Source of the DNA: Trochalopteron elliotii
Taxonomy: Eukaryota; Chordata; Aves; Passeriformes; Leiothrichidae
Reading direction: 5' to 3'
Assembly (NCBI GenBank): GCA_024734555.1
Contig: JANPWX010000654.1
Location: 809,243 to 873,242 of the forward strand
DNA: 64,000 bases
Shown: piece by piece, positions 14,167-28,700 of the stretch
Numbering within the stretch: position 1 is the stretch's first letter
How the letters are laid out: the number at the start of each line of letters is the position of its first letter
Translations under genes and position numbers: made by a program
Notes under the pieces: model-generated
Databases searched by the model: none
Seen by the model: only the letters and a program-made list of their open reading frames with translations
What the model was told of the DNA's origin: nothing

Positions 14167-16126
14167 TTCATTTTGAGTCAATCCACAACATCTTGTTTCA
14201 AGTCTGAGCGGAAACACACTGCAGGTTTTTCAGTTTATTTAACCCCTTTTAAACCTTTTGCCTTTAGGGGCCACTTCTAAACACGGAGAATGCAGGAAGG
14301 GAAACAATGGAAGTTTGTTGAAGATATCAATGCACAGGTGGGAGGGAGCAGAGGCAGGAGCTCAGCAGCATCCAGCATCTTTGAGTCTGGGTTAGGAAAA
14401 TCATCCTAACAGATCAGTCCCACCCCTGGGCCTCACTGGGACACTGTGGCCATCACCCTGGGTTTTACACTGTTCAGTGTCACTTACTGATATCTAAAGA
14501 TAAGATGTCTAAGACATTCAGATACCCAGGCAATCTAAAGCTAAAGCCTCACGACACCAAAGGGCACTGAAGCTGCAGTACAATAAACACACAGATGTTA
14601 AAGCAGGACCAAACTCGACACTGATACACACACCCTGGTGAGCAGCCAAACAAAACCACTGAGGAAGGGCAGACACGTGCCCACCCACCATGAGAAGGGA
14701 GAAAAGACACCCCTGGAAAGTAAAGAAAACAAGCTGTAGCTCATTGCGAGACTGAATCCATCTAAATTACAAATACATTGCTAAATACATACTCCCCAGA
14801 ACCTGAAGTCGTTTTTAAAACTGTTCTTTTTATCACTGAAACCTTGGGGGAAATTTTAGAAGCTCATTTCATCCTCGTAACACAATGACTCCTCCACAGT
14901 GCAATGCTTTATTAAGATGATTGTGTAGGGCTCTGCAGAGAACCAACAACAGGCTTGAGACTTCAATTTGTTCCACAGAACAACAGCATTAGCAAATAAA
15001 ACACCCTTAGGCTCTCTTTAGCTGAATCTTATGTATCTCTCAGTCTAAGAAATGCACTTCCCTGCTTTGAATTCCCTGGTACCCCCAACACACCCAAAAT
15101 CCACTGCCAGCACAGGGGACACCACTCAAAAGGCTTGTCCAAAGCAAAGCTCCCTCGGGCAACTCAAGAGATACAAAAAATGTTTCTAACTTAACAAGTT
15201 TTCACACTAAGGCAACACAATTTCAGGATCCAAGGAAGGATCTAGGGAGGCAACAATCACCCCCCCAACCCCGATGTCCTCACCACCAGGGATGGGGCTG
15301 AAGACGAGCACAAACACTGACCAAAGAAAGCCTCCTGCACAATTCCAGACTTGTCTTCTTTCAGTTTGCTCAAGAACAACATTTGTTTTAATCTTTTTGT
15401 CAAAACAAAAATGAAACAAAAAGCCAACCAAACAAGCAACAACAACAAAACCGTTCCAAGAATGCAGAAGGGCAGAAATCCAAACCCAGTTCAGCTCAAA
15501 ACTCTACTTTACTGAAGGCTGAACTACGCACTTCTTTGGGAAAAGAGGGCTGAGCTCTTTCCAAGGTCATTTCAAGGTTTTCATACCAGCGAGAGAAGAA
15601 TTATTTACATGTGACAATGCATCCTGTGTGTTCAGTTGGGAAGGCAAATATGGGTTTAATAAATAAAATTTTAAAGAACCAAACCAGAAGACAAAACCCT
15701 GCCTCAAAGTGCCCATTTCTGCAGCGAAATGGGAGTACAGGATGTCCCTGTCCCAAGAAGGTGTTGTGCCAACATCCCTTAGAGCTACATCAAATATAAT
15801 TTTCAAACCAATTAGCTCAAAAAGCATCAACACCAAAGCAATGCCTTCCACATTCTAATTACTAGGCCATCCTATTCAATTCTTAATGAGAGGAGAGACA
15901 AAGGCAGTATATGTATTAGGGTCTACTTCAAGAATTCTTTTTCTTTTAGCAAACAGATCCTCTTTTGTTCTGGTTAAACACCAATTACTCCGTTCTCTCT
16001 AACATGCAAATCAGCTGAAAATAGGGCATGATGTATCTCGATCCTGCACCACTACAAGTTTGAATGAAGGGGGAAAATAAAGCAACCCTCTAGGGGCTTT
16101 CAATTCCAAGTACTTTGTACTCTGAT

Positions 16127-16148
16127 AAAGCTCTTTTCAAAGAGCTTT
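16127..16148. repeat. Perfect 10-bp inverted repeat
   Basis: AAAGCTCTTT, a 2-nt spacer, then AAAGAGCTTT. The arms are exact complements. The spacer is too short for a stable RNA hairpin loop without opening a pair or two, so it may be only a quasi-palindrome. Confidence 0.8.
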
Positions 16149-18223
16149 TTGTATTATCTACCGCGGTTCCCATAAGCAGTGATTTTGCCATTATGCCAAA
16201 AGAAATAGCACATTTAAGGTGTACAATATAAGCAAGGAAAGGAAAAGTAGCCAACAAAGCTGTTTACATGTAGCTTTGAGTTGTTACGTCCCCACTGCAA
16301 ACAGCAAAACTCGGGAGCATTATGAGCATCACCACACCGAGGGAAGAGTTTCAGCAGGAAGGGAAGGGGATGTGAAGACCTGGAGGGTTTGTGTGACTTG
16401 TTTTACCACTTAGAGCACCCTGGGAAGGGCTCGGTCCCTGCTGGTCAGGTGTGGGCTCAGCCCTTGCCCCTCCTCTATAAACCACACTGTCTGCACCTGG
16501 CCCTGAGGGGTTTAAGAGAAGCCTCTGCTATTTTCAGGGAGACCTCAGAGCAGCCTGCTGGTACCTACACGGGGCTTGCAAGGAATTCTACACAAAAATA
16601 TGTGGTTTTTAAACTGGGAATTTGCTGATCTCTCTAAGGTGACCTGAGCCCTCAGTGTGCAGCTGTGTTTAGGAGTGCAATCACTGACATGACCAGGGAG
16701 TGAGGAGCTAAAACTCATCCCTAAAAACCTGCAGCCTCTGTTTAAGGAGAGAAAGGGAACAACCCATCCATGCAGCACGTGTATCGTGGGGCAGGGTGGT
16801 ACCAGATTCCCAGAAGCAGAAAGGGCTGTAGAAACTTTTGGCTTGGAACAGCCTGCCCAGACTGAAAGCCAACAGTCTGAGCACAGTCTCGAGGGTGACT
16901 GTCCTTGCTCCAAACGCCAGAAACATCCTCGAAATGTGCGGCCCGGGGCCAAGCTCGGAGGAGGAAACAGCGGCTTGAACTGATCGTCCCACAGCACGTC
17001 CTCTGCACTGCACCTCGGTCACACTGAGCACAACCACAGAGCCCAACGTCAGCACACACCAAAAGGGGAAGGAACGTGTCATTAAGGTTTACTCAAGAGC
17101 AAACACACACCAAGCCAGCTCGTTCAGACCCACCAGAGCTGAATGCTTCCATCCGTGGCAGCTCGAGGTGAACATCAGCCACAGCTTCCCTGGGCTCCCT
17201 GTGCACCTCTGAGGTATCAGGAAAAGAGAGCACGCACACACAGCAACACACCTGTTGTGGTATCTGTGGGTATGTGGACCTGAGAGAAATGAGTCTACAT
17301 AAAAAGTGATGTATTGCCAGCCCTGCAGTCAACAAGGATACGGAATTTGTTGGCTGTGATCAAGGTATCTAGTGAGTGCTTGCACTACAGAAATCATTTT
17401 GTAATTGAACGTTCTATATCAAAGTGTAATTGAATTTATATAATGCATTAAATATACTTAACATAAATCACACGCTAATACATTATACACACACAACCAC
17501 CTCTGGTCTCTTTTTAATATATAGACAGATAAAATACATAAAAATAGCTCATTTCAAGGAGATGGACCCTAGAGTATTTCACATTTCTAAACTCGGCCAA
17601 AAACCACAGTGCATTAGTCTCTTCTGCCAAATATTATATACAATCTTCCAAAAAAGTTTTCATCTGGTTTGTTGGCCTTTAATATATTTTTGATTTATGA
17701 CATTTTGAAACATTTTCCCTTCTGTGGCTCAAGACAAAAAAAGCATTCTTCTGATTCCAGATTCAGGATTTTCTTTAAAGAGAAACCAAAAGTAATAAAT
17801 CTGAAGTGTCACGCTGCTACTGTATCACACGAGCAAGAAGTATTACAGCATGTGTTGACTGTAGCCTCCAAGCAAAAACTGTATTAAGTAACAGTATTTT
17901 CTTACATTACACACTCCTTTTCTTGCCCCAAGCGTGTATTTCACACAGATGTTCTCCATACACCAATATTATACATGTGCAGCAAGTTGCTGTAGCTCAG
18001 GCTCTCTCCCCTCTCCTCACACAAGTGGTGAGGACATGGTAACCTCCATTTGGGAAGCATTAACACCTCATGGCTGTGTCCTGTGTCCACCACCAAACCA
18101 ACATCCCCAGCAAGCTCTTCATTGTTCAGTTTCTGCCCCAAACTTGCTACGAGTTCAAGACTCCAAGGCAAAGCTGTGGGAGCAGCAGGGTACAACCAGT
18201 CCCTTTTCAAAGGGACAGAAGGG

Positions 18224-18341
18224 GTCAGGCTGGAAGGGACCGCCTGGTTCCACCTCCCTGCCCAGCCAGGGCCATCCCAGAGCACAGGACTGCAGCCAGA
18301 CAGGTCTGGAATATCTCCAGTGAGGGAGACTCCACACCCTC
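18224..18341 (-). mobile_element. CR1 LINE fragment, antisense to plus strand
   Basis: The plus strand reads as the complement of a CR1 3' region: GGCTGGAAGGGACC, then a CCACCTCCCTGCCCAG segment, AGGGCCATCCCAGAGCA, CCAGACAGGTCTGGAATAT and CTCCAGTGAGGGAGACTCC followed by CACACCCTC. These are characteristic of the complement of avian CR1 3' ends. The fragment is about 120 bp, lacks the terminal octamer repeat and diverges visibly, so it is an old, doubly truncated copy. Confidence 0.85.
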
Positions 18342-18666
18342 AACTGTGTCAAACATCAGCTGCACTAAGTATAGCACTTGTCTTTTGGGGTCAGTATTAA
18401 GGGGAAGGAGGGTAGCCTAAGAGAAGCCTGAAAATGGAAGGAAAAATCAGCAATAATCCATGTAATGTAATAGAAATGGCAGTTAGTCTAGTGAGCCCAT
18501 GGACACCAGGCTTATTTCAGTTTACCACTGAGCAGTAAGGATAACTGCAGGGCACTGTAAATGTTCATTCCTTTGCGTTAATTGCTGTTAGAGTCATAGT
18601 TTAGTATATTATACCAGCCTCAGCTTGCTCTAATTCCTTATCCTATTTGCTTTGGCCAGGATGATT

Positions 18667-18704
18667 AAAAAAAAAAAGAGAGGGAAAAAAAGAAAGAGAG
18701 AAAA
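18667..18704. repeat. Purine-only A/G tract
   Basis: Thirty-eight bases of A and G only (A runs alternating with GAGAG), a low-complexity polypurine stretch. On the transcribed minus strand it would be a polypyrimidine tract, but I see no exon next to it. Confidence 0.93.
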
Positions 18705-19750
18705 TGCTTTTAATGATTATTCAAGGGAGTATGTGAAAAGGCATTACTAGATGTTCTACAAGGCACAAGGACAGTCCTAAAGGCATCCTGCTGCCACTGT
18801 GCAAGGCATGGCCACAGCCCAGGATTGGCACGCACACAGCAGAGCTGGGGAGGGAGATCCACATCCCACAGCCCAGCTAAGGATGTCAGGCCAGGGGCTG
18901 CAAACCAGCCTCGTGGAGACAGGCAGGCACACGTTCCACAGCAGTGCCAGGGGAGCAGAGCACCCCGTGGGACACACTCTGCACCCCCACCTTCCACTGC
19001 CCCTGCAAACACACACGGGCTCGTACACGCACCGCTGCAAACACAGCCAGAGCCCACGGGGGAAGCAGCACAGGAGGCAGCCCAGGGTTTGCCATCCTGC
19101 CAGGAGCCAGGAAAGCTGCAGCTCCCCAAGAGCAGGGCACACTGCAAGCCTGGCTATCCCTGCAGAGAGGAGCACTCCTGCTCACAGAAAGGCTCTGCAC
19201 AGCCACCAAACTCCCTGACACAGATCTACAATGCACACAGAAACAATGGCAATTAGGCCCCAAAATGAGCACTTGGATTTAAAACCAACAAACAAACAGA
19301 AAAGCCCACACAACAACAAACCACGCAAACACACACAAAACCATCCAGAAAATCAGATACAGGCAGAGCAGATCCTATCAGCCCTGGTCTCCTGTGTGAG
19401 TGACATCAACCAAGTCTCACCATGTTCCTGGAGAGGAAATACATGACCTCCAGAATTGAAAAGGTAGGCACAGAAATGCTAGGGAAACTGCTTTGAAAAA
19501 ACAAAGAAGAAGAAAGCAGAGGTGAGAGCCAGCTCCATTCCACCCATGAGCCATGAACACCAATCCAACACATGAGAGCTGCCACGGCTGTAACAAATCC
19601 CCGCGCCAAACGCCAGCAAGGTTCTCATCACCAAACAACTGAAAAGCAAAGCTTTGCCACCTTCTCTCCTCTTCCTGGGAGGTTGGCCCCTGGCACTGGC
19701 AGACCTGCCTCCCCAGAGGGTTTGGTACATGGCTTTATTTGCATGAGTTT

Positions 19751-22700
19751 TCAGCAGAACAGGAACCCTGTGACCACAGGTCAGGGCGCACACGTGGCGC
19801 GGTGCCAGCGGGCAGCAGAGCACTCAGCACCTGTGCTGAGCTCAGGGCAGGAGAAAGAACTGACGTTTCCAGCAACCTTCATACCTAGATTGATGTACAT
19901 AATTATACAGATTACTTAATAACTGCATTATAAATATATTTACCTACACACAAATCATTAAGAATCAGAAAAGAGCTAAATAAAGGCAAGTAAAAGCTCT
20001 TCCAAAGCCATAAGTTAAGTCACAACTCCAGAGAGAAGTTTGCTACCTCGAGACTAGAATTACAATGCACATTCATTTTGTATCCCTTTATATGAATGAT
20101 ATCTCTAACCACTTTATGATGTTAAATAACACACAGCTGCAGGATTTAATGAGCTGCAGCAACAGGGAAAAGCTGTACAAGGAAGTAAAAAGAAAAGATA
20201 GGGAAGCATCTGATTTTCAAGTGAAAGTTAGTGAAATGAAACAGCAATGAAGCAAGCATTGCACGGGGAAATTGTTCAAGATGTTAGGGTCTTCTGAGGT
20301 AAAAGCTCTGGAGAAACAGAGCTACAAAGGAAGCAGATTCACTCACTGATGGTTAAAACCAAGAGGGTTTCTGGACTTCCAGTGAAGGATGACATCTTAG
20401 TTAAAGGACTGATAAGAGTTTCAGAACCCAGTTTCACCACTGACCTCCTGCGGGTCCCCAGGCAAATTTCTTCACCTTTTCCTGGATTTCATCTCTCCCT
20501 CGGCCAGAGAAAGATGGTCTTGCTGCTCTCTATCCCCAAAACATTTCCTGCCCATTCTATTTACCTTCAAAATCTTTTCCCCTTTACAAGCTGACCTATG
20601 AACAGAACCTATGCCTGGCAGCTCACCACACCAGGTAAAGATGGGAAAGAAAAGTCAACAAAATGAGTTAAAAATGACCCTCAGGCTAAATCTCAGGGAG
20701 TTTTTTTGACAAACAGACTACCAAGAGAATATTCCACAAATAAATCAACAAGCTGCATTAGAGCTCAGCAGTATTACTGGACTCATTAATGGTCTCATTT
20801 CCAGTATCCCACTCATGCACAGTTTAGGCCCTGCACGGAGCTGGAAATCCCAGCATCCACCCTCTAAAGTCATTATTCAACAACAAACAAGTGCTATATT
20901 TAGAACTTTTTCCATGAAGTAGCAGTATCCAAGGGCCATTGAGCCAAGAGGCATTCAAAGGTTAAAACAAGCTGACCATGCTCAGCTCCCACCCAGGCTC
21001 CCTGTGCAGGTTACACGCCAGTTCTTTCACACACTCTTAGTCTGATAAAGTATCTTTGATCCAAGCACTGAGACACTGAACCAAAATCATCCTCTCTGTT
21101 GCCTGTATCCAGGCAGTGACCTCACAATTACAGGAGCCCATATACACAATTACTTTGAGTTAATTCAAAAGGCTTTGCTACAAAGATTAATTTAATACAT
21201 TAAATAAATCGAGAAAAACCCCATAAACCCCCTACTTTTGTTTTCTCTCAGCTACTTCAGTCAGTATTTCAGCTTCTCAAGCTGCTCTGAACAACACACA
21301 TTCTTCATCCTTTGATTTTGTTCATATTTTAAGAAACTACTGTTAGATCATGTAGAGATTTAGATTTCATTCTCTGCAAGCAAGTGTGGCGTAGCTACAG
21401 AAACAAGCAGAGAGCAACTCGTAGCTCCACTGGAGTTATATGTAGCCCTCAGGAAATTAAAACTACTTCTAGCACCAGCCATCAGCAGGGTTTGAAAACT
21501 GGGACTTGCAGCTCCTTAACACAAAACACCATCATGGAGCTAAGAGAGCAGTGTGGCTGTGGGAGGACTGTGCTGCCCTGAGCAGCCCCACGTGGGAGAA
21601 GGGCAGAACCCAACACACTTCACAGTGTGCTGCAAGGACAAGTGCCCTGTGCATCATTCCTCTGCCTCCACAGGGATCAAGCCTTGCTGCTCCTCTTCCA
21701 GAGATGACACAGGGCTCGAACTGTGTGTGTAAAGCTCTTTTGCATCCTGCAATAACCAGCAGAAAGACACCTCAAAGCTCAAGATAAATGCACACAAGTG
21801 CCACAGCAGCTGTGCCCTGCTCAACAGAAGTGACAGATAAACCAGTCTCATCACATTAATTGAAAAATATCCACCTTGCAAAGCAGCCTGAGCTAGGAAA
21901 GCAGCCTGGACCAAGCACTAACGTCAGTGTCTTGCACTGCTGTGCTTCCTCCCAAGCTCTTACGAAACATGACCAGCGGGGCTGGAAGACTCGGCATCCA
22001 AGGACAAAGAATCAGCAGGCATGTAAGCACCAATATTTATGTAATGTATGTCATGTTCACAGCCACAATGAAATCATTGTCTTCCAAGGGGGTTGGTATG
22101 TTTGGAGCATTTGTTTGTTATTTCTGAAGATGCAGGAGGCAAAGCAGTTAAAAATAAAGAGGTCACTGCATGCAAAATTAATCTTTAACTGCCTACACTG
22201 TTTTAAATGACTTGTAAAGATTATGGTGCACTCCCCAAGCTGTGAGTACCTTTGTTAACAAACAACTCCTCCAGAGGAGGTGGAGGGCAGACCAGTAACA
22301 TAACTCAGCTGGCAAGTTTTATCCCTTTTCTTTACTCCCAGTGGCTCCTCTTTCTCTGTTTCCTTTGGTGAGGGCTCTGCCCCCATGCTGCAAAGAGCAC
22401 AAGGACAGGTGGGCTCCAGGAGATGCTCTCAACACTGGCATGACAAGCACACAAGACAAAGCCTTTCCAGTTCCACAGCCTTGCCTAAAGCCATGCTTGA
22501 AATGGATGGAACAGGCTTTAAGTAATCTTACTGCTGTGAGCAGGCAATAGAGGATTCCTTTTAAAACACTACCTGTGGCAACTAGAGTTGTTAAACACTT
22601 AACACCATGTCATGTGCAACCTGACTTTAATGCTACACACACACTGCAGCCCCAAAGAAGGCACACAGCAGAGATGTGGCTCCTTCCCTTTGTGGTAAGA

Positions 22701-25700
22701 GATGGTTGTTTAGTACTTGGTTACTGGCAAAAGAAGGAACTTCAGACTTAGTAACCAAGATGCATCATGAAACTCCAAAAAGAACTAAAAAACTCCAAAG
22801 AGGAGTCACCCAGCTTGCATTTGTGACCTGCAGTATAAATCCACAGCAGACAGCCTGGAGAACCCTCTTAAAGGGAGGTATTCTAAATATATGTCAATAT
22901 AAACACTGAGTCTCAGAGGCAATCCCTGGATGGCCCCTGGCAGCTCTGCCCAAGTCACAGTGCCACAGCTCAGTTTGCCTCTCTGAGAAGCTGAACCAGC
23001 ACCTTCCCATCTCCCACACCTTCTGAAGACTCCTGTCTCTGAAAGCACTTCTAAACCAGGACAATCCTCTCCCTGTCACCTCTGCAAGCAGAAAAGCAGA
23101 CAAATGCTGCCAGATTCACCTATTCAGAGCAGCCTCATCACAGATGCAACAGTTGGAACCTAGTTCTTCTGAGACACAAGGACTATGGATAGATACAACC
23201 ACCCATTCTGTTCACTAAGAAGAGCCTAAACCAAGTCAGAATTTGAAGAAAGCAACAGAAGACTTTGAACTCCAAAGACTTTCAATTTTCAAGCACACAG
23301 TCCTTTAGTATCAGCATAGCTTTAGCTGGCGTGACATTAACTGCATTGATTTCCATCTAAAGAATGAAGGTTCAGCAACAGCCTGAAGCTGCCATTGCAA
23401 GGAGTAAGAGAAACTATTCCCTAAGTGATCCTGCCTAGGGCAAGCAGGGGAGTATCCGTATCCACAGGATTAATGAACAAAATTAAGAACTTGCAGGAAG
23501 ACTGTTGGAGAAAGTAGAGACACAACACAGTGAAATGCACATTAAAGCCCACTCTGCAGTGGCAGAGGCTGTCCCACCTTGGGCCCCAAAGGCACATCAA
23601 CAAGACAGGAGAAAGCTGCCTCAAGGGGACAGATCCTAATTCCCAGTGAAACAAACAGCAGTGAGACGTCACGGGGTTTGTTACCAAATGAGCCACACAC
23701 ACACACAGCTGGTTCTGCTCAGGAAGAACTCAGAGCAGTCAAGAGACCTCACTGTCCTCTGAAGGAGAGGCCACAGACTGCCAGAGCCAAGGAATGAGGC
23801 CACCAGGACCTGCACAGAAAACCTCCTGCAGATGAAGAGTCATTCCAAATGGGCTGGCAGGGGCAGGGACACACCCCAGCGTGTGTGAGGCTGCACAGAC
23901 CCCCCTCAGGATGCCAGCAGAGGAGGAGCACACAGGACACAGTTCAGCCACTTGAAAGAATCAGGTTTGGTCATGGGTTTGCTCTATCAGCACACTTACT
24001 CCAACGTCCTGTCAAGTGTGTGTCCCATCAGTCCCTCAGCCTGGCTGTCACGTGCTGAGGTGCTGAAATCCATTTGCTCAGGCCAGGTAACACAAATGCT
24101 GGAGCCCCTGCTCAGCCCAGCCCCGGCTCCCTCCCAGCAGCCGCTGCCTGAGCTGGTCAGGCTGTCACAGCTCATTAGAGTCACCCTAACGAGAGCAGCA
24201 GCCTGGCTGCAGTGACCACAGCCTGGTCAAGGCACGCTGTCCTCATCCCAGGAGGAGCAGCCTTTGGATGAGACACAAAATGGAGGCCTGAGAACACAAG
24301 TTTAGGCTCATTAACCTGGAATGCAGCAGAGCAATCGTGGCACCAGACCTGGCCTGCCCAGGAGAGCCGGGTCTGCTCTGAGCCTGCAGCACACACTGGT
24401 CAACAGCCAGGCCAGGGAAGGAGGGAGGTGCAAAGCAGCCAAATAATAGTAAGTATTTCAGTAATATTTCAGAATAAAAATACCATTTTCTGTGGCTTCA
24501 CTGAGGTGGCATTTCACAACAAGCTGAGCCATTGCTCTTCCCAGTCCTTTGTTACACATCAGAAATCCATAGTGAGTATTAAATACATGTGAAGAAAAAG
24601 GGTTTGCTTAGTGGGAACACACTGCAGTTCAGGCCCAGGAGAAGTCTGACTTGAGTGTACTCAATTCACTTTTTCTTCTCATTTCTGTTCCTCTTGGCTT
24701 ACCCCTGTACATCAGCTTCTAAACAGCCAGGAATAGTTTCCATTGTATTTCCTCATAAATTCTGCTTTGATCATTCAGATAAACATTTGTTGCCTTCCTC
24801 CTGAAACAAGCATAAACTTTTCCATTCCTGCTCATACCAAACCCAAACGTCTGACAAACAGAGACAAAAAATAGAAAATATTTATATACCCAGAAGCAGG
24901 TACGGCTCCTTGCAGCCATGGGCAAAGCAGTAACAGGGGTTACATCAGAAATTTAAGGAGGCAAGCTATAGCTTGAAATGAGCACGGAAGCCCAACACAA
25001 CTCAAGATGAAATGGAAATCACCCTCTGACTAAGAGGTTTAACCAAGATTAAAATGGCAACAAGAAAAAAAAAAAAGCATTGCTCAGCTAATCTGGCAAC
25101 TCTCTTCAAGTCCTATCACATCTGCACTGGCACATCTGCACACACCACTTGAGCCAGGGGAGCTAAGGCAAGATAAAAGCAGATGCAGGTGGAATAGAAG
25201 TCCATGTGTAAAAAGACTTGCTGTGTTGAGGTCAAGCAATGATTCAACACACAATGCAGGGAGGACCACTCTTCTTTCTGCAAAAGGGACATTTCCATAA
25301 CTAACGTTTGACAAGAGTGCTTTGCTTGTTAGAAGATGACAAAAGGTTGGCTCCTTTTGATCCTTCCCTTCATCCTCCTCAACAGAATTTTGTCAGTAGT
25401 TTTCTTTGGTGAGCCATAGATCTGGCTGTGATCCACACTCTAGAGGTTAGTGCACAGACTCATGTCCTCAACAGGACCCTGTAAGATCCCAGGTGGGTAC
25501 AGAGGAGAAGGACTCTGCAGGATACACAGATTTCTCATCAAGGTTGTAGGTAAAATAATAATAATAGATGCCTTGTTTCCTGCTTCCTTCCAAGCAATGT
25601 TTCCTATGGCTATTGGCAAGTTTAACAGCTTTGTTCTCCTGTGATTACCCACAAGTCCTCCTTCCAGCAGGCAGAGCTGGAGCCTGCAATCATTAACATC

Positions 25701-28700
25701 TAATCCAGCAGCCCATCTAATGAGAGATAATGGGGAAAACGAACCAAGGGAGGGCAGGTGAAGAGCAACAGCAGAGGGGAGGGCAAGGCTCCAAAACATT
25801 TGCTCAAAAAAAGCTCCAGAGTAAACTCTGAGCAAATGGGTATCAGTAAGCACCTCTATGCATGAGATGCTACTAAATGAGGGGTAAGAGGCACGTTCAT
25901 ACACATTTCCTGCCTGCATCAATTCAACAAACATCAGAAAATTCACATTTCACAAGTCAGCACCCAAATCTGAACCGGAACAGGTGTTCCAGCCTGTAAA
26001 CATCCTCTCACAAGCCTTGCTCGAGTCTTAATCCTTCAAGTCTTGCTGTGGAGGTGACAGACAAGTCTGTGGATTCGGTATGTGGAAGGTGTGGCTGCAG
26101 CAGGGGTTGGTTTAACAACCACAGCCCTGTGTGTGCACGTGCTCACCACAATGGGGATGTGCTGCACCACGTTCAGGCACCTCCACTGCCACTAATTTAT
26201 TCACATGACCAAGCTCCTAATTTCTGAAGAGGCATCTTTCAAAAAAATTTAGTAACGACTCAGTTATTTTGAGGCTCCAAAACAGGAGACCCACTAAAGC
26301 AGGCAAGCCCATTCTGTTTATTTTTTAAAAGCTGCTTTCTCAACCTTAGATCTGAATGGAAGGTTTGACTCCTGGAGAGTTTATGAAAGGAACAAACACA
26401 CATCCCACCCTAACATTACAACAAACTCAGCAGAGCAACAGCTACAACCAGGCCACCTCTGGATGGAAAGCCAAACCTTCTGAGTCACTGGTTCCTGCAA
26501 AGCACTGCAGTTAACAGCTGAAATACACACATCATCATTGTCTCTAGACTCCTCACAGCATCAAAGACAGAGTCAGCCAAGTCCTCTGAGTCCTAGAAAT
26601 CTAATTAGCTAGACTAAAAATCAAAAAGAGCCTCAAAATACTCCAGCAAAAGAATTTTAGAAGAACTGCACTGAAATAAATGCTGCATAACTATTTGGAG
26701 CCAAACTGTATATCCAAAACTGGATTTACTTTTCTTTTTACTGATCACCCATGAGAAAGCTGACATCCAAGGGTAGGTAACAGAAACATTTTCAGAATGT
26801 TATGAGAGTAAAATCTTTTATTGCACATCTAATGAAGAACCTTCAATTTATGAGGGTGCTGATAAAAGTCAGTGGGATGCATCTCTATAAAATCCCACCT
26901 CAGTGCAACATTCAAAGCAAGCTGCAGACCTGATACTATTTTTTCTACTCTTTGCTTTTTGGGCAAACAGTCAGGGGCTCTAGAGCCACAGAGGGACAAT
27001 TCCATCTCCAGTCCTTATCAAGGGCTTGGTGCTGGAAGATGAGATTCCCCAGGAACTGTTCCACCAGCCAAGCACCCAGCTCAGGTCCCCTCACCACCTC
27101 CACACCCCATGAAGTGGGAATATGGGAGTTCTCACCTCCTCCTGCCCACAGGTTCTCTCCTCTTGTCCTGCACAAGGAAACACAGGGGGAATGATTCCAC
27201 AACCCTGGGGACACAGGGCAGAGGGACCCATGCCTGCTCTTCCTGCAGCTGCTGTGCTTCTTCACAGCCACTGAAGAACTGAGCCTAGCCCCAAACTCAG
27301 GGTCACTCCTCACAATTTACTGACCAGTAGCCACATCAGGGCTCACGGGTAAGGGAAACAAGACGGTGGCAACACCTGAAGATAACAGCTTTGAAGATTT
27401 TATTATCTTTATTACTACACAGGACTTGCCATTTCTCTGGAGACCTCAACACCCTCTTTAGCAGCCAGAAAATCCCATTCTACACCTCCTGGCCCATCAC
27501 TCCCACAAGTGTGGGTTGATCTCCCCTGCCTTTTGGAGAGGAACCGAGCCAGGAGGGTTTCCAGGCACTCTGTGCCCGTGCCAGGGCCCCCCAAGGTGTG
27601 ACTGAGCACACAGCAGGGCTGCTCTGAGGGGCTCTGCCATGGCAGGGGGCTGCCACCACCCACCACGTCTACCACAGGCTCCCTTGCTGGCAAAGCACTG
27701 CCTCAGATGTTCGTTACTTTACAGCCAATTAATGAACTGGGATTTACGGGAACGTAAAAAACTCAAACAAGGAAACTTAACAAATCTCAGATAGTGTTTA
27801 AATTTACATCCAATATGTTTGGAACATGTCAATAAAATATTTACCATTACATTGTGCCTCTCCCAACTGTTGTGTTTTCATCTTGGCAGAGGTTAAAATG
27901 CCTCCCCCTCACCATCCTGTGTGTTATAGATACGCTCTCAGAGCTGAACGCCAGTGGGGAGCAGCAAATTTGGATCAGGAGCATACTCTTTAAATTAAGC
28001 TCTCACAGAACAATTCAGATGAGGAGAGCAAGACTAAGTGTTTAATCTTCCCCTGCAATTCTTGACAACGTTCCTTTAGGGGGAAGAGAAGTGCACGGCA
28101 AATCACTTTTTCTAGTAAGCATTTCCATCACCAAAACCAATTCAGGACATGGAAACCCGACTGCTGAAATCAGAATCCAGCTTAAGAGTAATGGAAATAC
28201 CTATCAATACAAACCACCTGCACCTCTGAGCAGCATTCCAGGTTTGGCTGGAAACACTCAGCCACAACAGCCTGCTGCTGGAATGCTAAACACCCCCTGG
28301 AGAAGGACCAGGGCACAGACCTGCAGCACATGCCCCCCAGCATCAGCCTCCTTCTCTAAAATGCCCCTCAAAAAAAGCCTGAAACCATCCTGTATGCATG
28401 CTAAAAAACCAAAGTACAAAAATAGACCAGATTACACACACAAGTATACACACATGCACAAAACCAGAAAATCCCATTCATTCATGCAGGCTTCTAATCC
28501 TAAAGGATCCCACTTGCTCCCAAAGTGAATAAACGTATCGGATGCAGCATGATCAGAGCTACACAATCATCCCCAAAGCAAAACACAACCACTGCTTTAA
28601 TGAGAAACCAAACAACCAGAAAGAAAAGATGTAGAGAGAGAATTTCAAGGAGACAGATTATTCTACTGAGAAAGTGAAGAGAGGAAGAAAGGCAGCCTGA

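Larger units (their letters stand above)
8701..19750. other. Intronic DNA with scattered POU octamers
   Basis: AT-rich segments dominate, for example 11940-12400, 13080-13440 and 17400-17900. All six perfect octamers I found in the window fall in this stretch. A GC-richer patch at 18780-19280 gives overlapping open frames of up to 145 residues on both strands with no domain. One CR1 fragment (18224-18341) and one inverted repeat (16127-16148) are listed separately. Confidence 0.65.

Noticed and set aside
16838..16870. GGAACAGCCTGCCCAG, similar to a CR1 internal motif
   Set aside because: Only about 16 bases agree and neither flank continues as CR1, so chance is sufficient.
18710..19282. Cluster of frames of 112-145 residues on both strands
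   Set aside because: Same reason: low stop density, no domain, no consistent frame.
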